A stretch of 64,000 nucleotides of DNA, from positions 62,460,583 to 62,524,582 of the forward strand of contig CM047808.1 of NCBI GenBank assembly GCA_026214975.1, given 5' to 3'. The DNA comes from Gentiana macrophylla (Eukaryota; Streptophyta; Magnoliopsida; Gentianales; Gentianaceae). The translations under genes and the position numbers were made by a program. Numbering within the stretch: the stretch's first letter is position 1; the number at the start of each line of letters is the position of its first letter. The notes under the pieces are model-generated. The model ran no database searches. It was not told the origin of the DNA and saw only the letters and a list, made by a program, of their open reading frames with translations. Positions 56,481 through 64,000 of this stretch are shown piece by piece.

Positions 56481-59400
56481 TGTTGTAGAACCACAATGAT
56501 CCCACCTAAAGGACTTCTGAGTCTCGTGGGGATGGAGAACATGCATTTTCCATACTTTCTCTCTGACGATCTGATCCAATCCTTATGACAATAAGGGTTA
56601 GCTTGGAAAAAAAACAAAGTTTGAAGGTGACAGGTTGAGCACCAGGAAGACTAAACCATTTAGAAATCAAAAGAGGGCAGAATCTCAACATGCAGGAGCT
56701 TTAGAGACAAAATTAGTACACCAAAAGGTCTCAGAATGAAATAAAAGGGAATTTGTCAAGGAAAAATCAATGTCTGCATTATTCAAATAGAGGTTATTTC
56801 AAAATTGAAAAGGAGATAGGGTTTTCCTCATGAAAATGTAAGGGAAAAATCAAAAGTTTGAAAAAGTATGTGATAAACGAGCTTTCAAGTTAAGGGGAAA
56901 AGACACTTAATAATTTTTGGATAAAGTTTGGCTTCAAAGAATTAACTCAAACTTTCAAATGAAGTGTGAAAGATCATTGATGATCCAATTCAAAGTTTCA
57001 AGGTTGCACTACTCAAGAGGAATAGTACACTACCGGGGAAATAAGGGCTCAAGGTTATTCCTCATGTGGGAAGAAAAGGTTTAGATAAAATAGACTTTCA
57101 ACTAGTATGACAAAATTGTAATAGAAACACCAAAATAGAAGATGGAATATCAAAAAGTGTATCTGGCGGTTCATGGCTCTAAATGACCTGAAAGATAGTT
57201 AAAATTGAAGGGTACAAGGTACATTAATCTGAATTGGAAATCAGATGTTTAGGAATTCAAAATTTGATTGGCTAAGTAGGTTCGGAAGACACCTTGGCAA
57301 AGACTACTTTCTCCTTGAAACTGGTTTAGCATAAATTGCTAGAAGGTTAAATATAGGTAACTAGAGATGGATGTCAAGGTAGGATTAATGATCCAACTGG
57401 TAAGAAGATGAGATGCATGCCTTGAAAGAACAAGTAGCATTAGATGGAAAGATTACAAAATCAACACTACCCCTTAGGAGGGAAGCTGGAAATAAACACA
57501 AGTAAAAAGAGTGTTCTGGCATTAAAATGTTCAGTCAAATTTGTACATGAAAAGAAGAATGGGGGTGCAACAAAGCAGAGTTAAAGGAACTTGTTCCTTG
57601 ATTTGACAAGTAAGGAAGCATGGATTTGTTCAAAAGAAAGGCTTATGGAGATATGTTTCTTAGGTAATTCATGAAAACAAGTGAAGAGGATTTATTGAGC
57701 TTAAAGATCTCAAGTGAGGGATTAAATGAGAAATAAAATACCAGATAAGGTATAATTACAAAAGGGCACGAAAAGGGTCTGAACATCAAAATGGTATGCT
57801 GGAGGATAGCATCTTCGTTCTTGTTTACAACTGCAAAAGAACTATAATGTTAGCTTTACAAGCATCCTACTAAAATGTTTAACTCAGAAGGAGACCAGAA
57901 TCGGGAACTCCTAAAAATAACAATCGTAACTTGCTACCCTCTTAGCACCAACCCTAAGTCAAAGAGGTGAGGATTCCTTTTAGGCTGCTGTGTAAGATAT
58001 TTACTCCAGCCCTGTCATTATCGACTTGTGTAGCCCAAACAATAAGGATTCTAAGCATGATAAAAAGAGAAAAGATTTAGATACTGGAGTTTTCCAGGTG
58101 ATATAAAAATATTGGAATTTTTGAATGAGATAAAGTCGGTCAAAAACAGTTATTTCTGACGATTGCACAAGCTGTCAGAATTTCCAGATTAATAAACACT
58201 GAGTATTGCAAATCGAGATCAAACGAAAAAGAATCTGAACTTAATTCCAAAAGGAAAATTGTAGATAAAAGTTGTGTCTGCAACATAGAAAAAAATTCAG
58301 GTCATTTGAAGGTGTTTAACCTGTCAAAACAGAAGAAGAAGTGAAGGTGCTGCTGCAGATTTTCTGGACAGAGTGTCCGGCATAAACATGAATTTTCTGA
58401 ACAATCCATAACAATTATCGAGTTGGAGTAAAAAGAGAAATTGTAGAAAAGACTTCGGTCTATATTGTTGAAAATTTCCAGAATTTTTAGAGCACGGTAA
58501 GTGGTTTAACCTGAAAGGAAAACACGGAAACAAAAGCATTTACTCATGTTGGATAAAGTAAAACATGAGGATGATGAAATCTATGTGCCAAAGTAGGAGA
58601 CCTTTAACAGTAGTAGTTGAAACGAGTGAGGAGTAATTGGAAAGGATAAAATTTGCATATGGAGTTCGTGTGGAACCCATCTCGAGCAAAGCAAGGCCAA
58701 AAAATTTGGTAAACATAAACCAAGCGATAGCGAATAGCTAGAGAAAACGGAGGATTTGTAGAGCCGAGTCTTTAAACAAATTTTTTTTTACTAAAAGATC
58801 TTGTAGGGGATGCATTGAGGGTAATCACTAGGATGCAAAAGTGTGTTGCCCCGAAATAGTTAAACATGACATAGTTGGAAGGATATGCAATTGTCAGTTC
58901 AAATAGTTTGAAGGATGAGAAACTTATTTTCCTTAAATCAAGCATTTGACACGATGAAAATATTGTAAAGAATTAAGGCACATCAAAGAATGTACACACT
59001 TGGAAAACAAAACTTCGCAATAAGGGAACTTTTACCGAGTTTCAGAAGTTTCAAATGGAGGATTTAACTAGAGAATGGGTTACAATTAGTATGGATGGGG
59101 AAACATTTGAAATCGGGATAACCAAGTAGGAAACTAGATGATTATAAAATAGAACCTTATTGATGAAGACATAAGATTGGAAAATCACCACGCAATCGTT
59201 TCTTGCCGTCGAGGAGCACTATAACGACAACACCTCGTCTATACCTACCAAACTTCTTATCCTGGGTAACAACTAGCTTAAGAATTAGATAAATCAAAGT
59301 ATTCTCATCTCCTATAACCTACTACACTATAACTTACAGGGTGAAAGAAAGACATCTATCCTTTCTTGACCAGAGAACTTAAATGGTAAAGAGAAATTCG

Positions 59401-60320
59401 GGTGCATACATAAGCCATGAAATAATTGATTTGCACAAAACAAACTGATTTGATTTTGAACATGAGGCAAAGAGAAAATCTGTGAGTATATAAGCTTTAC
59501 ATATGATGCTCAAAAATAAAAAATTTAGGGAAGCCATACGTCGGTCAAAATAATTATTTTCTTCTACTGCTCTAAGCTGTCAAAATTTTTCAGGACTTCA
59601 TCAACTGTCGTGTGTTGCAGATTTTGCTCAGACCAAAACGAATTTGCACTTGGTTCCAAAACAAAAATTAGAGTTCAGGATGTTTTCTACAACATATCAA
59701 AAATCCACGTCATTTGGAGGTTTTTAGCTTATTCAAAACAGAATGATAAATAAGAGTACCTCTACAAAATTTTCTGAACAGAGTACCCCTCCTTGTTAAA
59801 CAATTTGTGTACAATCCATATTGAAAACTAAATTTATGTAAAGAGATAAATTGTAGATAAGACAACTTTCTAAGTGGCTGAAAATTTACAGAATTCTTGG
59901 AACAAAAAAATGATATAGCATGACATGTAGAAACGTGAACAAAATCGTTTACTCATTTTGCATAACACCAAGTTACAAGGAAGTGATTTGAACCAAATGT
60001 AGCATTACGGAAGCATTAAAACCTCAAAAATAAAGAATATTAGAGAAATATTCGAGGATTCTAAGAGGAAAGAGGGATCCAAATAAGGGTTCTCGAAAGG
60101 AACAAAACTTAAGAGGATCACATAAGAGATGTGAGCTTAAAACTCAACCTTCGCCTAAGGAGACTTTTCACTTGGTCCCTAGTGCAACTTAACCACGTTC
60201 TAAGGATTCCTAATCCTACGAGAATTTACCACCAAGATCAAGAGAGATCAGAAGGGTTCAAAAAGGTCTAAAGAAATCCTATCTTAGAGGGAAGAAGCCT
60301 ATGAAAGAAAGAACGCTTCG
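56481..60320 (-). other. Non-coding interior and leader of element E
   Basis: 3.8 kb without credible coding capacity. About 59180-60320 matches the leader of element C. Two diverged copies of a block of about 430 bases lie at about 58130-58560 and 59540-59960. Shared parts include GTCGGTCAAAA, a C.GTCATTTG.AGG stretch, TCAAAACAGAA, TTTTCTG.ACAGAGT, ACAATCCATA and GAGA.ATTGTAGA.AAGAC, in the same order and orientation. Between them is unplaced AT-rich DNA. Confidence 0.6.
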
Positions 60321-60332
60321 CTCTGATACCAA
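60321..60332 (-). promoter_or_regulatory. Primer-binding site of element E
   Basis: Minus strand TTGGTATCAGAG, one base from the right LTR. Confidence 0.88.
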
Positions 60333-60333
60333 C

Positions 60334-61183
60334 TGTAACGTCCCGCTCCTGAATACCGAGCCCTTATCCAGAAGAGAAACATTCGGCGTGTATAGCATTA
60401 AATAAATCAAATATTATACGCAAGCCTCTACGTCGTCGTATCAAATAAAAGTAAACGGAAGCCCAAAAGACTCGGGTAAAATCATAAATGCTACTAAAAA
60501 TAGAAAGTAACCATACTAATGATGGATAGTTAAATTACGACGACGAAAAACCCAAAGACTTGTACAATACGAGATCCTAAAAGTACAAACCAAACTTACA
60601 AAGGTCTTAGAAATATAAGTACAACAAGTCTAAGAAATAGAATACAACTAGTCTAGTACAACCTTTACAAATAAAAGGAACTAGAAGCTTCGTCAAGACT
60701 TCAATGTCTTCAAAAGTCGTCAACTACTCTTGGTCAACCTATTCGTCTTCTCACCCCACAATGCATACAAAAGAAAATGCAAAGGAGGTAAGTACAAAGT
60801 ACTTAGTAATAGTGAGAAGCTAATGAATAACTGAGTTATACAACAAAAGGTTGTTATTAAGATTATTAAATTATCTTTATGAGACCGACTCAATCTAGGG
60901 TTCACTTCATATCCATCAACATGTCATGACTATACGTTTCTATATTAACTTATCTTGGTTACATCATTACTCAAGGACACTGTACATGATGAAAATTCCA
61001 CAACGAGATGTACTTGCCAACTACGGTGAATAGCATCAATAGTGCCGGGATCTCTCCGGTATGCGTATACGTTCGGCGAGTTTCCTCCACTGCCATTCAG
61101 CCGTTTATAGGCCAGTAGCGTTGTTTGATTTTACTGAACGTATCACATCGCCGATATGAATCAGTGCCTAACTGAGAATAAAT
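60334..61183 (-). mobile_element. Right LTR (5' LTR) of element E, interrupted
   Basis: TGTAACGTCCCGCTCC... matching 54066-54920, cut after GAGAATAAAT by the next LTR. Confidence 0.88.
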
Positions 61184-62524
61184 TGTTAGGTGTAGTGCCC
61201 GAAAGACAATTTGTGTAATTGTTTTTAATAATGAATGACAGAATTTATCTCACCTTATTACTTGCTTTGTGCTTTTAAAGTGATACAACTCTTTGCAAAC
61301 CCTAAGTATATCTCGTATGTAACCACTTAACTCGGTGTATGGATTACACGTGAGGATTGAGTTAGTGGTGATATACTTAAAGCTGATAGTCCGTGGTGAA
61401 CTTAATCGAGTTTAGGGTCTCTTGATTAAAACACCAATAATGCGCCGCGAACACATTAGGGTGTGATAGTCTTATCCGGATCATCGGTGAGAGGTACTTA
61501 CGTGGGGCATTCATATAGAATCGGACCGATTTAATTTGTATTTCTCGATATAATTCCGTGTCGAGGAATCTTATTAAATCATTAGATGATCATATATGGA
61601 TCAACCTTAATCTGAGGTGATCACGAGTGCCGCTTGTCCCGGGTAGTGTTTGATGTGTTAGTTACGGTTCACTTAAATATGTGTTCCAAGCCACTTCTCA
61701 TTGGCACTATCTCCGGATGAGTGAGTAGTTCGATTTTCACGGACATGGAATCCATTCTTTCTGCGGGAAATGCAGACAACCCTTTATTTGTTAGCCTTAA
61801 GAAAGTGATCGATCCCGGAGTTCATATTAGACTAATTGATCACTAGTCGATATGTGAACTAATTGATCATCGGGGTTAATGGTAAATAAGGATAAGATAT
61901 TACAGTCGGGTTCACGGAGACTTCCCACTCGAATGGGCGATCCATGGAGGGTTAATCCGTATGTAGTGATTATATCAATGGACGCTTATTCACTCTATAG
62001 GTTGAGTATAAGTATACATCTATAATCGGTAGAGTTCGATTCTTGGGTTTATGGTGGCGTAATCCCGAATTAATAATTATATTCTGCTTGATGAATAATT
62101 AATTATTGGAGCTTACTGGTTATAGGTCCATGGTCCCCGATGTGAAACACGTAATTCGGACTAATAATCTTGTTATTTGGGCCTCATGACAATTAATTGG
62201 TGGGCTAATTAATTGATATGCATGTATATTATTTAGTTGGGCTAAATAATATAATACACATAAAAGACATTTTATGTGGCTTTTTGACCATAAGGTGGCG
62301 CCAATAATGTTGAATAATTAGAGGAAATTAGTTTTCTTGGATAATTATTTGACATGTGATTTATCTTTTATTTGTTAAATGATAATTCATGGAATAATAG
62401 ATAATAATATGATTTATCCTAATTTGTTTGGGATAATTATTTTAATTATCTTTTATTTGGAATAAAGGATTAATGTGATAATTATCTCTTAATTATTTAA
62501 TCCTTGGAGGACAAGGATTACTCT

Positions 62525-62536
62525 CCTATATAAAGA
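62525..62536 (+). promoter_or_regulatory. TATA box of LTR G
   Basis: CCTATATAAAGA within the LTR; transcription should begin about 30 bases later, near 62557-62562. Confidence 0.6.
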
Positions 62537-62877
62537 GAGTTCTCTCAAGCCTTAGACAATGGCAAATTTCGACCACTATAGCAAAAAGAGAGAAAAAAAA
62601 TTAGTTTTCTTGTCTTGGGTTTTAGAAGAAGAAAAACTTGGAGTTTTTCTTGGTGTTGCATATCAAGGAGGTTCGTGTGTCAAGAAGGGTGTCCACCAAC
62701 CGCCGTTTGGAGAACACATCGGAAGATCTTGGCTTCTCTTCCCGATATTGGTAACATAAACTTAACCCCCTTATAGTAGTTTAAGTCCTTTAACTATGTA
62801 TTGTGATATATAAGTCGTGATCCATCCGCTGCGCGTAGATCTAACTCGTTTAGATCTAAGAACCTGCATCCTTCATG

Positions 62878-62889
62878 TGGTATCAGAGA
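62878..62889 (+). promoter_or_regulatory. Primer-binding site of element G
   Basis: TGGTATCAGAGA, two bases after the LTR end; initiator-Met-tRNA type. Confidence 0.75.
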
Positions 62890-64000
62890 CAGGTTCCACG
62901 ATTTATATAGTCATAATCATAATTAAACGATTTAAAGGAGTGGAATTGCATGTAGGTAAATTTTATTTATTGTTTTATGCATTGATATTGATTAATTGCT
63001 ATGGTTGAAGAGATGGATTGGGGGTTGGCACTGTTTACCCGTTTAGATCTATTGTAAACTCATATAAACGATGAAAATTCGTTCATATGAGTATAGGAAA
63101 TTATGTAATTTATTTGTTATTGCAATTTTAATTTCCAGAAAATAGATCTGTTTAATAGCTGTTTAGTTATTTCGTTTCTCCCGTTGATCGAGCCGTTGAA
63201 ACGACGATCCCTCCTGTCAGAATCAATATTGGAAGATGATGAACAATTCCACAAAATTTGGCGTTGATCGGAGCCCGTTTTGATATCCTTTCGTTGCTGC
63301 AAAGAAGCTGCTGTAACAGAAAAACGCAGGATTCACAGAAACCCTACCTGTGACTTCCTCGAATTTCTGGGAGAGTTTGGACCGTTGAAACACAAATCCA
63401 ACCGGTCAGATCGAAAATTATGGAGTTTTGGACAAGGGATAAAAGTTTCAGGTCGATCGGGATTCATCTCGATTCCCGATCGGCCTCGGGAAGTCATTGA
63501 TGCGCTGTTGTAAAAGTCAGATCCAGCAGCAAGTAAGGCGGCTCACTGGAGAAAATTGACAATTCAAAACTCCGATCCAACCGTCCATATTGAAGCCCAA
63601 GCAGTGAAGAACAGATCTGGAAAGTTTCGCCGCGATCCGATTTCGTTTGGTTACCCGATCGTCGAAGAATTTGAACAGCTGCAGATTATGTTAGAAAGAA
63701 GTAAACCCTAGTTAGGGTTTTGGTTATTTTTTTAATAGATTAGATACAGGGGTGCCAACGGTCCATCTCGGTGTTTATTTTCCGCACTAGTATACATGTT
63801 TAGATTGTATGTGTAGAACCGGAAAATTGCCATGACATGCATCATATCATGAATTCCACTCCATATGCATACATGTAGAAATTAATTCAAGGAATTAGTT
63901 AGGCATGTATAAAACACGCAATTAGTTTTAATTAATTGTTTGATATTAATTAGAAACTAATTAGGGTAAAAACCGAGGAACACGGGTTTTTTTTTCAATC
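62890..64000 (+). other. Long leader of element G with diverged repeats
   Basis: No convincing gag start. Three diverged blocks of about 180 bases (near 63190, 63375 and 63560) share the order: GTTGAAAC..ATCC..C..GTCAGA, an AAA-TTT-GG stretch, then GATCGG/GATCCG..TTTCG, then GCTGTTGTAA or AGCTGCAG. The ORF at 63280-63513 lies across these repeats and shows no domain. Confidence 0.5.

Larger units (their letters stand above)
54066..61183 (-). mobile_element. Large nearly non-coding gypsy element (element E), right LTR interrupted
   Basis: Left LTR 54066-56034, interior of about 4.3 kb, right LTR from 60334, cut at 61183 by another LTR element. The left flank is ACTAG (54061-54065); the right flank is out of view. 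The interior has a primer site, a leader shared with element C, a relic of the integrase end and otherwise no ORF over 71 codons. It fits a large retrotransposon derivative that depends on proteins supplied in trans. Confidence 0.85.
61184..64000 (+). mobile_element. LTR retrotransposon G, 5' end only
   Basis: LTR 61184-62875 (TGTTAGGTGTAGTGCCC...CTGCATCCTTCA, 1692 bases), then a primer site and more than 1.1 kb of leader before the window ends. The TGTTAGGTGTAGTGCC start resembles plant Ty1/copia LTRs, but no coding domain is visible to confirm the superfamily. Confidence 0.7.

Noticed and set aside
62559..62759. 66-codon ORF starting MANFDHYSKKREKK
   Set aside because: It lies inside the LTR just after the predicted transcription start and has no domain; a leader ORF at most.

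Overview
This window is plant nuclear DNA, most likely from a flowering plant, and reads as intergenic heterochromatin. It is AT-rich and almost completely filled with LTR retrotransposons inserted into and next to one another. I find no convincing intact host gene, no tRNA or rRNA gene and no CRISPR array. The plant assignment rests on SIRE/Maximus-like Ty1/copia elements with a large 3' ORF, Tekay/Del-like chromoviruses with initiator-Met-tRNA primer sites, plant L1-type LINE pieces (DUF4283 ORF1, zf-RVT end) and a MULE-like element.

Layout. 1-5579: 3' half of SIRE-like element 1 (RNase H end, spacer, decayed 3' ORF, LTR). 5580-6655: multi-exon relic of a Ulp1/C48-type cysteine peptidase. 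6690-11871: element 2, 5'-truncated inside RT, with RNase H, 3' ORF and an LTR. That LTR is followed by a degraded primer site and by element 3 (gag, protease, integrase, RT, RNase H to 17254), so elements 2 and 3 form a head-to-tail tandem sharing one LTR. The 3' ORF of element 3 (from 18466) is cut at 18822 by a 16.6-kb insertion and resumes at 35401.

18823-35400: two minus-strand Tekay-like chromovirus units (A left, B right) arranged LTR-unit-LTR-unit-LTR, with one near-matching 5-bp target duplication around the whole array. Each unit encodes Gag with a zinc knuckle, protease, RT, RNase H and an integrase with a C-terminal chromodomain-like segment. In both units the conserved Gag/protease linker is interrupted by a 91-bp GT...AG segment whose removal restores frame exactly. 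This candidate retrotransposon intron would couple splicing to the Gag versus Gag-Pol choice, and is the most interesting observation here.

36014-47386: a third LTR type, apparently a solo LTR with matching GTGAT flanks. It was broken by a MULE-like element full of minisatellites, by about 2.2 kb of unassigned DNA, and by a complete non-autonomous gypsy element (40170-46272, perfect TTTCT duplication) that keeps only a scrap of protease. 47401-50183: a degenerate minus-strand LINE ORF2. 50184-53101: unassigned DNA, a long (TAA)n tract, a strong hairpin, an LTR-like fragment and a plus-strand LINE ORF1. 53102-61183: an LTR fragment invaded by a large, nearly non-coding relative of the 40170 element in the opposite orientation. 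61184-64000: one further LTR retrotransposon (LTR, primer site, long leader) that runs off the end.

Inferred order of events: SIRE-like elements first; the chromovirus array and the 36014 LTR landed in element 3; the MULE-like and 40170 elements then entered that LTR. Every coding region carries stops or frameshifts, so nothing here looks autonomously mobile today.
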